From: Lentzea terrae
GTDB taxonomy: Bacteria > Actinomycetota > Actinomycetes > Mycobacteriales > Pseudonocardiaceae
Reading direction: 5' to 3'
Length of the DNA stretch: 64,000 nt
Assembly (NCBI RefSeq): GCF_003265345.1
Contig: NZ_QFWW01000006.1
Coordinates: 241,079 to 305,078 of the forward strand
Under the pieces are notes generated by a model. It was not told the origin of the DNA, made no database searches, and saw only the letters and a list, made by a program, of their open reading frames with translations. Of the stretch, positions 53,970-62,916 are shown one piece after another (position 1 is the first letter of the stretch; each line of letters opens with the position of its first letter). A program made the position numbers and the translations under genes.

Positions 53970-55174
53970 GACCGTCCCCGGTAGAATTCGCGAATTTTCC
54001 CGCAGACCATTTCAACGTCCACATTGGACATATCCGGGTAGAGAGGCAGAGCGATGGCGCGCCGGCACGCCGCCTCGGCATTCGGGAAATCACCAGGACG
54101 ATGTCCCAGGTCGCGGAAACAAGGCTGCAGGTGCAGAGGCACCGGGTAATAGATCTCGGTCTGCACGCCCTGCGCCGACAGGTGTGCGGCCAGCTCGTCG
54201 CGAGCCTCGGCTTCGATCACGTAGACGTAGAACACGCCACTCGGCCGGGCTGTGGGCAGCTTGCGCACGCCGGGCAGTCCCGTGAGCAACTCCGTGTAGT
54301 GCGCGGCAAGCTGCGCGCGGCGGGCGATGTCCGCGTCCAGCCGGGTGAGTTTCGCCAATAGCACCGCGGCCTGGATGTCATCCATTTTGCTGTTCATTCC
54401 CGGCAGCCCGGTCTCGTTCGAGATACCGGGGAAATTGTCGATCGTGCGGCCGAACCGGCCGTGGTGGCGCAGTGCGCCGACCATGTCAGCGATGCGCACA
54501 TCGTTGGTGAGCACCGCGCCGGCGTCGCCGATCGCGCCCAGTGTCTTCGTCGGGAAGAACGACAGCACGCCGCCCACCCCTAGCAGACCGGCATGCGTGC
54601 CGCGGTGCCGCATCCCGATCGCCTCGGCACTGTCCTCGACCACCGTGAGGCCAAGCCGCCAGGCGACGTCGAGCAGCCTGTCGATGTCCACGAGCTGGGA
54701 GAACAGATGCACCGGCATGACGAACCGAGTGCGTTCGCGGACGACTTCGGCCACCGAGGCTGGGGCGATGCCGTACCCGTCGGGCTCGATGTCGGCGAAG
54801 ACCGGGCGGCCCCCTGCGAGCACAACCGACGACGCGGACGCGACGAACGAGAAGGCGGGAACGACCACCTCGTCGCCTGGCCGCAAACCGGCCGCCCGCA
54901 GCAGCAGTACCAGCGCGTCCGTGCCGCTGTTCACCGCGATGACAAAACGGGCGCCGGTGTAGGCGGCCAGCGCGGACTCCAGCTGGGCGACCTTGTGACC
55001 GTGTGAGTATTTGCCATTCTCGATCACGTCGACAATGTGTTGACGAGCCGTGGGCCACACTTCTGCGAATGTGGCCGATTGCATGTGAAAAGGGACCGAC
55101 AGCGTACCCACCTCCGGCGGCGATAGACCGTTTCCGAGAGTAGGACAAATTATCGGACCGGTGATCCGGTTCAC
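53966..55174 (-). CDS. DegT/DnrJ/EryC1/StrS aminotransferase (2)
   Basis: 402 residues if started at the GTG at 55174; codons 23-31 (55108-55084) are also plausible starts and would give a typical length. Landmarks: VIAVNSGTDALVLLLRAAG, MPVHLFSQLVD, VVEDSAEAIG, Lys210 in LSFFPTKTLGAIGDAG, MNSKMDDIQAAVL. First gene of the leftward arm; the next gene overlaps by 4 bp. Two such enzymes imply two amino groups, or one amination and one dehydration. Confidence 0.9.
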   Translation of the reverse strand: MNRITGPIICPTLGNGLSPPEVGTLSVPFHMQSATFAEVWPTARQHIVDVIENGKYSHGHKVAQLESALAAYTGARFVIAVNSGTDALVLLLRAAGLRPGDEVVVPAFSFVASASSVVLAGGRPVFADIEPDGYGIAPASVAEVVRERTRFVMPVHLFSQLVDIDRLLDVAWRLGLTVVEDSAEAIGMRHRGTHAGLLGVGGVLSFFPTKTLGAIGDAGAVLTNDVRIADMVGALRHHGRFGRTIDNFPGISNETGLPGMNSKMDDIQAAVLLAKLTRLDADIARRAQLAAHYTELLTGLPGVRKLPTARPSGVFYVYVIEAEARDELAAHLSAQGVQTEIYYPVPLHLQPCFRDLGHRPGDFPNAEAACRRAIALPLYPDMSNVDVEMVCGKIREFYRGRS

Positions 55175-55203
55175 TCTTCCTGGTCAATGATGACTGGCTG
55201 GCA

Positions 55204-55231
55204 TTGACACCCGCCCTGCTCCGGCTAGCGT
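55204..55231 (+). promoter_or_regulatory. Promoter of the rightward arm
   Basis: TTGACA at 55204-55209, 16-bp spacer, TAGCGT at 55226-55231, about 40 bp before the GTG at 55272. Good match to actinobacterial primary-sigma promoters. The leftward arm must start within the same 97-bp divergent gap; its promoter is not clear to me. Confidence 0.6.
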
Positions 55232-55271
55232 CGAAATCGGCCCGAATTCCTGCTCGAAGATGGGATGAACC

Positions 55272-56303
55272 GTGCAGTCACTCGTGATTGGACTCGGCCG
55301 TGCCGGAGCGGGCCTGCATCTTCCGGTGCTCGCGAAAGCCCGGGCGTGCGACCCACAGCTCTTCGGCAGTCAGGACATCGTGGCGTACGACCCGCGCTGG
55401 ACGCCGCGCCGGCCCGGCCTCGTCGCCACAACGAGCATCGGTGCAGCTGTCCGCCGACTCGATCGCGCCGGCACTGTGGTGCACATCTGCACACCGCCGA
55501 CCGAGCGGCACGCGGTGATCGCCGAGCTGGCCGAGCTCGGTTTCCGCAACATGATCGTGGAGAAGCCGCTCGCATCCGACGCCGACGACCTCGCGCGGAT
55601 CATCCGAGCGCGGCGCAAGCACCGGCTGCACATCGAGGTCGTCGAGCCGTGGCTCACCAGCACGCTCACCATGCGGCTGATCGAACTGATCCGCTCCGGC
55701 CGGTTCGGCGCGGCGAAATCGATCACCATCGTGCAGAACAAACCGCGGTTCCGCCGCTCGTTCGCGGCGCCGGGCCATCCGACGGCGTTCGACGTCGAGC
55801 TGCCACACGGCGTCGCGCTCGCGTTGCGGCTGGCCGGTGCCGCACGGGTCACCCATGCGACGGGAGCCGACCTCGAGGTCGACGGACAGTTCAGCGCTCG
55901 GATGGGTGGTGCGAACGTCGGTCTTCGGCACAACTCGGGGGTTCACACCGAGCTCAGCTCCGATCTCACCTGCCCGGTGCGGGAACGGCGGATCACCATC
56001 GACTTCGCGAACGGCAGCGCGGTCGGGCACTTCGCGGTGAGCGATGACGACGACCACTCGCAGCTGACCCTGCGGGCGAACGGCCGCAGCGAGCACCTGG
56101 TGTTCCGCGACGACTCGCTGACCGAGTGGATGATCCAGGTGTACCGCAAGTTCCAGGCGGGCGGCGAGCAGACGCATGGGTTCAACTTCGCCGTCGAGGT
56201 CGTGCAGCTGTTGTCAGTGGCCAAGAACATCTGCGCGGAACCGGTGGTGCCCGCGGCGCGCGTGGAGAACGACCGCGTCGTGGTGGCACGTCATGCCGGC
56301 TGA
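55272..56303 (+). CDS. Gfo/Idh/MocA-family oxidoreductase (1)
   Basis: 343 residues from a GTG at 55272. Rossmann start SLVIGLGRAGAGLHLPVL, TVVHICTPPTERH, and the family EKP motif NMIVEKPLASDA (near 100). NAD(P)-dependent oxidation or reduction of sugars, inositols or related ring alcohols. The C-terminal beta-sheet domain is diverged. First gene of the rightward arm; the stop overlaps the next gene by 11 bp. Confidence 0.85.
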   Translation: MQSLVIGLGRAGAGLHLPVLAKARACDPQLFGSQDIVAYDPRWTPRRPGLVATTSIGAAVRRLDRAGTVVHICTPPTERHAVIAELAELGFRNMIVEKPLASDADDLARIIRARRKHRLHIEVVEPWLTSTLTMRLIELIRSGRFGAAKSITIVQNKPRFRRSFAAPGHPTAFDVELPHGVALALRLAGAARVTHATGADLEVDGQFSARMGGANVGLRHNSGVHTELSSDLTCPVRERRITIDFANGSAVGHFAVSDDDDHSQLTLRANGRSEHLVFRDDSLTEWMIQVYRKFQAGGEQTHGFNFAVEVVQLLSVAKNICAEPVVPAARVENDRVVVARHAG

Positions 56304-57129
56304 CCCAGGGCCTGCACCGAAGCCCGTGCTGGCGGGGATCACCGACGAGGCGGCACACGATCTCGCCACCCAGATCGAGGTGCTCCTCGAGCTGGGCTGG
56401 CCCGCGATCGAGCTGCGCACGATCGGTCGGCAGGCCGTCGCCGACCTCACCGACGACCAGTTCGCCGCGGCGGCGACAGCGTTGGCGGACAACGGGCTGC
56501 AGGTGGTCTGCCTGGCCTCGCGGATCGGCAACTGGGCCCGTCCGATCACCGCGGACTTCGAGCACGACATCGCCGAACTCGACGTGCTCGCCCGGCGGGC
56601 CCGGTCGATCGGCACCCGGTATCTCCGGATCATGTCGTATCCCAACGACGGCCTGAACGATCCCGACTGGCGCACGAGGGTGGTCACCCGGATGACGGCA
56701 CTCACCCGCAGGGCCGAAGCCGGTGGCGTGACACTGCTGCACGAGAACTGCTCGGGCTGGGCGGGCGCCGACGCCGCGCGAATGCTCGAGCTGCTCGACG
56801 AGGTCGCGAGCCCGGCGCTGAAGCTGCTGTTCGACACCGGGAACGGCGTCGCGCACGGCTACGACGGCTTCGACCTGCTCGGCGACATCGTCGGCCACGT
56901 CGAACACGTGCACGTCAAGGACGCGGACGTGCACGGGTTCACGATTCCCGGCGAGGGCACCGCGCGGATCGCGGACTGTGTGAAGCTGTTGCGGGCGAAC
57001 GACTACCGCGGCGCCTGGTCACTGGAACCGCACCTCGCCCTGCGACCGCACGAGCCGGGTGAGCTCGCCGCCGACGCGGTGACGTCGTTCCTCGCGGCGG
57101 GCCGGGCGATGGCGAGGCTCGTCCGTTGA
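56293..57129 (+). CDS. Sugar isomerase/epimerase-like TIM-barrel protein
   Basis: 278 residues from the ATG at 56293, inside the end of the first dehydrogenase gene. Xylose-isomerase-like TIM barrel: LELGWPAIELRTIG, VTLLHENCSGW, LKLLFDTGNGVAHGYDG, HVEHVHVKDAD and GAWSLEPH, giving the usual Glu/Asp/His/Glu metal ligands. Acts on a keto sugar or inosose. Overlaps the M20 gene by 4 bp. Confidence 0.88.
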   Translation: MPADPGPAPKPVLAGITDEAAHDLATQIEVLLELGWPAIELRTIGRQAVADLTDDQFAAAATALADNGLQVVCLASRIGNWARPITADFEHDIAELDVLARRARSIGTRYLRIMSYPNDGLNDPDWRTRVVTRMTALTRRAEAGGVTLLHENCSGWAGADAARMLELLDEVASPALKLLFDTGNGVAHGYDGFDLLGDIVGHVEHVHVKDADVHGFTIPGEGTARIADCVKLLRANDYRGAWSLEPHLALRPHEPGELAADAVTSFLAAGRAMARLVR

Positions 57130-58346
57130 TCGGGCAGGACCGGGACCTGCTGCTCCGTCTGCTCAGCCTGCCGACCGCCGGTCCGCTGGAGACGACGGCC
57201 GAGGTCCATCTCTGGGAGGCGATGGACGTGTTCGCCTCGGCGGCGGCCGGGATCGGCTTCCGCGTCGCCCACCTCGCCGCGCCCGCGCCTTCGGTGCTCC
57301 GTCGTCCGGATGTGCCGTCGATTCTTCATGACGTTGGACCGGAGTTCCTCGCGTGCCAGCCGAGTCTGGTGCTCCGGCTCGGGCCTGCCGAGCCCGCCGT
57401 GATGTTCAACGTGCACCTCGACACTGTGGCGCCGTTCGAACCGGAAGGCTTCGACGGCACCAGGTTCCACGGGCGCGGTGCGATCGACGCCAAGGGGCCG
57501 GCGGTGGCGATGCTGGCCGGGATCAGGGCGGCGGTCGCCGCCGACCCGGCGGTCGGCCACGAGGCCGGGGTGTTGATCCAGGCCGTGTCCGGCGAGGAGG
57601 GTGGCGCCATGGGCACGTTCGGCACCCGGCCGCTCGTCGAGGCCGGATTCCACGGTCGGCTCAACATCTTCTGCGAGCCGACCGGGCTGCGGAACCTCCC
57701 GCGCTGCACGGCGGCGATGACAGCGAGCGTGCGGGTCGACGGCGACGACGCGATCGACGACGAGCCGCACCGAGGCCACAACGCCACGGTGCTGCTCGGG
57801 TTTCTCGCCCAGCACCTCGCGGTCGGTCTCGCCTCGCGCGGCCAGGTCTGCGTGGCGGGCCTGCACACCGGCCGGCTGCACAACCGGGTCTACGGCAGCG
57901 GCGAGCTGCTGCTCAACATGGCCTACCACTGCGCGGAGTCGGCGCGGACCATGAGCGCGGCGCTGGAGACGGGTCTGCGAACCGGCCTCGCCGAGTTCTC
58001 CGATCGCTTCCGCGACATGCCCTTCTTCCACCGCACCGCCACCGATGCCACGGCAATCACCAGCCTGCGGTGGGTGAAGCGCGGGCTGCCCTCGCTGCCC
58101 GCTCAGGACATCCCGCTGCTGGACGCGATCGTGCCGCGGTGGCCCGCCGACGAACCGGCCTTCACCTGCGACGCGATCTGGCTCGCCGGCGTGCCGAACG
58201 CCCGGACGGCCGTACTCGGGCCGGGTTCGCTCGGCGCCAACAACGCTCACGCTCGTGGTGAGTTCGCCGATGTCACCGAACTCGACCGGTTCGCCGACAT
58301 CGTGCGCGACATCGTCCTCGAGTTCACCAGGAATGGAGCAGCATGA
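57126..58346 (+). CDS. M20-family metallo-amidohydrolase (ArgE/DapE type)
   Basis: 406 residues from a TTG at 57126 overlapping the preceding stop (TTGA). Zinc ligand motifs: FNVHLDTVAPF, GRGAIDAKGP, VSGEEGG (catalytic Glu), IFCEPTGL and GANNAHARGE. Removes an acyl group or hydrolyses an amide, so it may deprotect an N-acylated amino intermediate. Confidence 0.9.
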   Translation: MIGQDRDLLLRLLSLPTAGPLETTAEVHLWEAMDVFASAAAGIGFRVAHLAAPAPSVLRRPDVPSILHDVGPEFLACQPSLVLRLGPAEPAVMFNVHLDTVAPFEPEGFDGTRFHGRGAIDAKGPAVAMLAGIRAAVAADPAVGHEAGVLIQAVSGEEGGAMGTFGTRPLVEAGFHGRLNIFCEPTGLRNLPRCTAAMTASVRVDGDDAIDDEPHRGHNATVLLGFLAQHLAVGLASRGQVCVAGLHTGRLHNRVYGSGELLLNMAYHCAESARTMSAALETGLRTGLAEFSDRFRDMPFFHRTATDATAITSLRWVKRGLPSLPAQDIPLLDAIVPRWPADEPAFTCDAIWLAGVPNARTAVLGPGSLGANNAHARGEFADVTELDRFADIVRDIVLEFTRNGAA

Positions 58347-59392
58347 CGGTTCTGGTGCCCTATCAGACCCTGCTGTCCACGGTGGCCGGCGTGTTCGCCG
58401 ACAGGGGGATGCCCACCGACCGGGCGATGATCGCCGCCGAAGCGCTGTGCCACGGCGAGCTGACCGGCGTTACGTCGCACGGCCTGGTCAACCTGACCCG
58501 GCTGTACCTCCCGCTGTTCGACGACGATCGCACGGATCCCTTGGCGAACATGGTGATCCAGACCGACGTCGGCGCATGCGTCCTCGCCGACGCCCGGCGC
58601 ACACTGGGGCTGTGGTCGGCCAGCCAAGCCGTGGAACTGGCCTGTGGCAGAGCTTCTCGGCACGGGATCGCGATGGTGTCGTTGCGCGGCGCCACCCACA
58701 TCGGCTGCGCGGGCTATCACGCCGCACGGGCGGTGCCTCACGGTATGATCGGCCTGATCGCGTCGAACTGCGGCGGCCAGCGCATCGCCCGCCCACCCGG
58801 CGGCGCCGCCCCGATGCTCGGCACGAACCCGCTCGCGCTGGCCTGTCCGGCGGGCGACGCGCACCCGTTCGTGCTGGACATGAGCACCACCGTCGTGCCG
58901 ACCGGCCGCGTGCGCGCCGCGGCTCGTGCGGGCGAGACGATCCCACCGGGCTGGCTCGCCGCCGACGACGGCACGCCGGTGACCGACCCGGTGGCGTTCG
59001 ACCGGGGCGATGCCCACCTGCTGTGGCTGGGCGGCGATCCAGAAACCGGTGCCTACAAGGGTTTCGGGCTGGGCCTGCTGGTCGAGGTACTCGCCGCGCT
59101 GGTGTCCGGCGCGGCGCTCGGCGCGTTGTCCGCCGCCAGTGATCGGGACGACGACATCGGCATCCTGGCGATCGCGATCGCGCCGGACCTGCTGCGCGAG
59201 GGCTTCGCTGCCGACGCGGCGTCACTGTTCGCCGCGGTGCGCGGCTGGCCCGCGCTCGACCCGGCAGCCCCGGTGTCGTATCCCGGCTGGCACGAGGGGG
59301 AACGGGCGGCACGGTTGCGGAAGCACGGTGTGCCGGTGCCACGGGCGTTGTTCGAGGAACTGCGGTCGGTGACGGCAGAGGTGGGCGCATGA
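58343..59392 (+). CDS. Ldh-family (malate/L-sulfolactate/2-oxo acid) dehydrogenase
   Basis: 349 residues; 4-bp overlap with the M20 gene. Non-Rossmann NAD(P)-dependent family: HGELTGVTSHGLVNLTR with its active-site His, GATHIGCAGYHA, MLGTNPLALACPAG, DMSTTVVPTGRV, GAYKGFGLGLLVEVLAALVSGA. Reduces 2-oxo acids, ketimines or diketo-sugars; the substrate here is unknown. Confidence 0.9.
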   Translation: MTVLVPYQTLLSTVAGVFADRGMPTDRAMIAAEALCHGELTGVTSHGLVNLTRLYLPLFDDDRTDPLANMVIQTDVGACVLADARRTLGLWSASQAVELACGRASRHGIAMVSLRGATHIGCAGYHAARAVPHGMIGLIASNCGGQRIARPPGGAAPMLGTNPLALACPAGDAHPFVLDMSTTVVPTGRVRAAARAGETIPPGWLAADDGTPVTDPVAFDRGDAHLLWLGGDPETGAYKGFGLGLLVEVLAALVSGAALGALSAASDRDDDIGILAIAIAPDLLREGFAADAASLFAAVRGWPALDPAAPVSYPGWHEGERAARLRKHGVPVPRALFEELRSVTAEVGA

Positions 59393-60330
59393 TGCGGCTC
59401 GGCATCGCCGGACTCGGCGTGATCTCCCGTTTCTACCTGTCCGCGCTGGAAAGCTCTCCGGATTTCACGCTCGCCGCCGTCTGCGATCGCGACCCCGCCG
59501 CGCTGGCGGGTCACAGCGTGCCCGGCTACCGCGACCACCGCGAACTGCTCGCCGCGGGCGGGCTGGACGCGGTCGTCGTCACCGCGCCGAACAACGTGCA
59601 CGCCATCGTGTGCCGGGACGTTCTCGACGCCGGGCTCCCGGTGTGCGTGGAGAAACCGCTGGCCACCACTCTGGCCGACGGCCATGACCTGGCCGGCCGG
59701 GCCGCGCGGCGGCAGGTCGCGTTGTTCACCGCGTTCCACCGCCGCTACAACAGCAACGTGCTCGCGCTGCGCGACGAGATCGGCACCGCGACGATCGAGT
59801 CGATGACGGTGCGGTACCTGGAACAGATCGAGGACCACGTCGGACACGACCGCTGGTACCTCGACGCGACGCGCTGCGGCGGTGGCTGTGTCGCGGACAA
59901 CGGTCCGAACGCGCTCGACCTCATCCGGCTCTTCCTCGGGCAGGTTGTACTGCGCGACGTCCGGATCAGCCGGGACGACGCCGGTGTCGACCGGCAGGCG
60001 GTGCTGGTGCTCGACCGCGCGAACGTGGAGCTCGACTGGTCGTTTCCCGGCGAGGTCAAGGACGTTGAGATCCGCCTGGCCGGCGGATCGGTGCTCTACG
60101 CGGACATGCTGGCGGGCTACCGGGAGTTCAAGGAGTCGCTCCGGCACGAATACGAAGGCGTGCTGCGTGAGTTCGCGGAGGCGGTGCGGCTGGGAGCGGC
60201 GTGGTCTGACGAGGGCCTGGCCCTGCTGTCCATTGTGGACGAGGTGTACCGGAGGGAGACGCATGCGCGAGAACGGGCCGAAACGGGAGATCACCGGCAC
60301 GGTCGTGAAGGTGCTGGTACACCGGCGTGA
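59389..60330 (+). CDS. Gfo/Idh/MocA-family oxidoreductase (2)
   Basis: 313 residues; ATGA overlap. LGIAGLGVISRFYLSALE, VVTAPNNVHAIVC, CVEKPLATT, then FHRRYNSN and GGGCVADNGPNALDLIRLF. More canonical than the first dehydrogenase of the arm. The last ~60 bp overlap the final gene in another frame, so the true C-terminus may be shorter in function. Confidence 0.9.
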   Translation: MMRLGIAGLGVISRFYLSALESSPDFTLAAVCDRDPAALAGHSVPGYRDHRELLAAGGLDAVVVTAPNNVHAIVCRDVLDAGLPVCVEKPLATTLADGHDLAGRAARRQVALFTAFHRRYNSNVLALRDEIGTATIESMTVRYLEQIEDHVGHDRWYLDATRCGGGCVADNGPNALDLIRLFLGQVVLRDVRISRDDAGVDRQAVLVLDRANVELDWSFPGEVKDVEIRLAGGSVLYADMLAGYREFKESLRHEYEGVLREFAEAVRLGAAWSDEGLALLSIVDEVYRRETHARERAETGDHRHGREGAGTPA

Positions 60331-60664
60331 CGATCGGGGGATGAGCCTGGAACCGTTCGCCAGCCGATGCGTGCGCGAAGGTGAGGTGCACGAGCTCGTC
60401 ACCACCGACCACGACGACACCACTCCCGGCGCACGGATCGACCGGGTCGGATTCCTCGGGTTCGCGGAGATCAGGTGCGCGGGTGTGATCGACCGCGGTG
60501 ACGAGGTGTGGATCGACGGGGTTCGGGTGGGCACGGTGCTCGGGTTCGACGGATGCCACTTTCCCAACCACTACAACATCCTCATCCACGTGCCGTGGCC
60601 GCGCACTGGACCCGACCTCGGACTGACGCCCGAACTGGACGTGCGTTTCACCCAGTCGACCTGA
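60263..60664 (+). CDS. Small conserved protein at the end of the rightward arm
   Basis: 133 residues from the ATG at 60263 behind GGAGGGAG. Notable words: GTVVKVLVHRRDDRGM, VHELVTTDHDDTTPGARIDR, GFLGFAEI, DGCHFPNHYNIL. It resembles a DUF I have seen in other biosynthetic clusters (possibly DUF6917) but I cannot confirm. The conserved His/Asp pairs (TTDHDDT, HFPNHY) suggest a metal or sugar-binding role. Its start lies 68 bp inside the dehydrogenase gene. Confidence 0.75.
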   Translation: MRENGPKREITGTVVKVLVHRRDDRGMSLEPFASRCVREGEVHELVTTDHDDTTPGARIDRVGFLGFAEIRCAGVIDRGDEVWIDGVRVGTVLGFDGCHFPNHYNILIHVPWPRTGPDLGLTPELDVRFTQST

Positions 60665-60670
60665 GCACGT

Positions 60671-60704
60671 CGAAACGGGCCCCAGGCGCGAGGGGCCCGT
60701 TTCG
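60671..60704. terminator. Bidirectional terminator at the cluster end
   Basis: Perfect 13-bp stem CGAAACGGGCCCC (60671-60683) and GGGGCCCGTTTCG (60692-60704), 8-nt loop, between the rightward arm and the convergent EF-hand gene. Confidence 0.88.
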
Positions 60705-60713
60705 TCACGCGGT

Positions 60714-61250
60714 TCAATTGCCGAGCAGCGGCACGTCCAGCTTGCCGAGGTGGTAGTCGCGCACGGCGTGCACGAGTTCGTCGACGGTCAGCTTGCCGTT
60801 GCCGTTGACATCGATGGCGCGAAACGCGTTGTCGATGGCAGAGGGCTCGACACCGATGGCGTCCAGCCACTTGCCGAACTCCAGCGGGCTGACCTCGCCG
60901 TCGCCGTCGGTGTCACACAGCCCGACGATCGCCGCGATCGTGGGGCGCACGACCCGGTTGAACCCAGAGTCGCCCTCTTGGAAGATCTGCGCCTCGGTGA
61001 CCTCGATGAACTGCTGCTCGGTCATCGAGCCGTCCGGTCCGACGCCGGCCTTGGTCGCCAAGTACTCGAACATGCTCGTGAACGAGTCGACCACCGCGCG
61101 GGCCTGCGGCGACGCCGGGTCCTCGCCGAACGCGTCGATGATCCGGCGAGCCTCGGCCTCGTAGTCGGACTTCTCGATCCGGCCGTTGTTGTTGACATCC
61201 CATTTCGCGAAACGCTTCTTGAGCCTGTCGTTCTTGACTGCAGCGGTCAT
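60714..61250 (-). CDS. EF-hand calcium-binding protein
   Basis: 178 residues from the ATG at 61250. Three intact EF loops, DVNNNGRIEKSD (near 18-29), DTDGDGEVSPLE (near 112-123) and DVNGNGKLTVDE (near 146-157), and a degenerate fourth (VGPDGSMTEQQF). Layout matches calerythrin-like actinobacterial proteins; cytosolic calcium buffer or sensor. Confidence 0.92.
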   Translation of the reverse strand: MTAAVKNDRLKKRFAKWDVNNNGRIEKSDYEAEARRIIDAFGEDPASPQARAVVDSFTSMFEYLATKAGVGPDGSMTEQQFIEVTEAQIFQEGDSGFNRVVRPTIAAIVGLCDTDGDGEVSPLEFGKWLDAIGVEPSAIDNAFRAIDVNGNGKLTVDELVHAVRDYHLGKLDVPLLGN

Positions 61251-61324
61251 TGGTGAACACTCCTTCTCACGGAAGTTCGGAATAACTGATGTCCGCCTGC
61301 CGGGCCGCATCCCGGCAGGCGCTC

Positions 61325-62572
61325 TTACAGGCGCACAACCTCCTCCCCAGGAACGCGTCCCGTGACGTCGAAGAACAGCCGGGCATTCCTCGCCAGCCGG
61401 CCGATGTCGTAGCCGCAGTGAGCGACAAGCAGCACGACGGCGTCCGCGGTCCGCAGAGCGGTACCGAGATCCGGCGTGGCCGGCCCGAGCTCAGGCACCC
61501 AACCGGCCACCGGATCGTGATAGGTCACGATCGCACCGAGCGCACGCATGCCCAGCGCGATCCGCACCGCAGCGGACTCGCGGGTGTCCGGCACGTCCGC
61601 CTTGTAAGTGACGCCGAGCAACAGGATCTTCGCCCCCGGCAAGGGTTTGCCGTAGTCAGCGAGCATCCGCGTCACGCGTTCGATCACGTAGGACGGCATC
61701 CGGTCGTCCACCTGCCGCGCCGCGTGCACGACACCCAGCCGGGTACCTTCCCGTTCGGCCTTGTCCAGCAGGTACTTGGGATCGACCGGGATGCAGTGCC
61801 CGCCGACACCGGGGCCGGGCACGAACGGCGCGAACCCGAACGGCTTGGACGCCGCACAGTGCAGCACGTCCCACACGTCGACGCCGATGTTGTCGCAGAA
61901 CATCGCGATCTCGTTGACCAGCGCGATGTTCACATACCGATAAGTGTTCTCCAGCATCTTCGCCATCTCAGCCTCACGGGTGCCACGCGCTACCACCACC
62001 GTGTCGGCGAGCCTCCCGTAGAACGTGGCGCAATGCTTGGCACACAGAGGAGTGAGGCCGCTGACGACCTTCGGTGTGTTGCGCAGGCCGAACCGTGGAT
62101 TGCCGGGGTCGATCCGCTCGGGCGAGTAGGCGAGCGGGAAGTCCTCACCCGCGATCAGCCCATGCCGCTCCAGGATCGGCCGGACGACCTCTTCAGTGGT
62201 CCCCGGATAGCTGGTCGACTCCAGCACCACCAGCGTGCCAGGTTTCAGATGCTCGGCGACAGTTGTGGCCGCGGAGCGCACGGCGGACAGATCCGGTCCG
62301 CCCCCGGCGTCGAGTCCGGTGGACACGCAGATCACGATCGTCTCGGCCTCGCTCAGCACAGCCGGATCGGAGGTGACGGTGAAACCCTTGGCCCGCATGG
62401 CTCGTAGCTGAGCCGTTGACACATCGAGCACATGCGAGCGGCCGCCGGTCACCGCGGCGACAACCTCCTCAGAGATGTCGTATCCGACCACCGACAACCC
62501 TGCGGCGACGGCTTCGGCGGCGAGGGGCAGGCCAACGTAGCCGACTCCGACCACGACAAGATCGACAGACAC
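61325..62572 (-). CDS. UDP-glucose/UDP-ManNAc-type nucleotide-sugar dehydrogenase
   Basis: 415 residues from a GTG at 62572 with RBS AAAGGAC. NAD motif VVGVGYVGLPLAAEA at residues 7-21, ESTSYPGTTEEVV, EMAKMLENTYRYVNIALVNE and the catalytic Cys in GPGVGGHCIPVDPKYL. Twofold oxidation of a nucleotide sugar to the uronic acid. Motifs cannot separate WecC- from Ugd-type use. Close to, but not within, the biosynthetic arms. Confidence 0.92.
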   Translation of the reverse strand: MSVDLVVVGVGYVGLPLAAEAVAAGLSVVGYDISEEVVAAVTGGRSHVLDVSTAQLRAMRAKGFTVTSDPAVLSEAETIVICVSTGLDAGGGPDLSAVRSAATTVAEHLKPGTLVVLESTSYPGTTEEVVRPILERHGLIAGEDFPLAYSPERIDPGNPRFGLRNTPKVVSGLTPLCAKHCATFYGRLADTVVVARGTREAEMAKMLENTYRYVNIALVNEIAMFCDNIGVDVWDVLHCAASKPFGFAPFVPGPGVGGHCIPVDPKYLLDKAEREGTRLGVVHAARQVDDRMPSYVIERVTRMLADYGKPLPGAKILLLGVTYKADVPDTRESAAVRIALGMRALGAIVTYHDPVAGWVPELGPATPDLGTALRTADAVVLLVAHCGYDIGRLARNARLFFDVTGRVPGEEVVRL

Positions 62573-62604
62573 GCGTGTCCTTTCCCGACTCGTCACACCA
62601 GAGA

Positions 62605-62916
62605 TCAGTCCTTGACGGAGAACGCCCCGCTGCCAGGGGGGACGTGTGAACCGTGCTCCTCCTTGACGACCAGTCCAGGACTCAGGCAGAACGGGTCGGC
62701 ATGCACGACGACGTCTCCGTTGGTCAAGTTGACCAGCACGTGCGCCTCGAGCGGGAGTTTGTTGCAGCCGTTGGGATTCCTGTAGATCTCGATCGGCGTG
62801 ACCTCGGTCGAGAACACCGCCACCCTGCCGGCCACAGCCTGTGCGGGCGAGTTCATCGATGCCAGGAGAGCGGTCGCGGCGAGCGTGCCCAACGTTGCGG
62901 TGACAAGGTGTCTCAT
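62605..62916 (-). CDS. Small secreted hypothetical protein
   Basis: 103 residues. Signal peptide through MNSPAQAVA, mature part about 75 residues with two Cys (NGCNKLP, DPFCLSP) likely forming a disulphide, and a beta-rich pattern (VLVNLTNGDVVVHAD). No family recognised. Ends 33 bp before the start of the dehydrogenase gene on the same strand. Confidence 0.75.
   Translation of the reverse strand: MRHLVTATLGTLAATALLASMNSPAQAVAGRVAVFSTEVTPIEIYRNPNGCNKLPLEAHVLVNLTNGDVVVHADPFCLSPGLVVKEEHGSHVPPGSGAFSVKD

Noticed and set aside
53966..55174. Merging the two DegT genes as one split aminotransferase
   Set aside because: Each has its own full set of PLP motifs and Lys (187 and 210); they are two complete enzymes.
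44454..60664. Assignment of the cluster to ansamycin AHBA or 2-deoxystreptamine biosynthesis
   Set aside because: DegT and Gfo/Idh genes are shared, but there is no aminoDHQ/DOI synthase, sugar kinase or glycosyltransferase, so neither pathway is supported.
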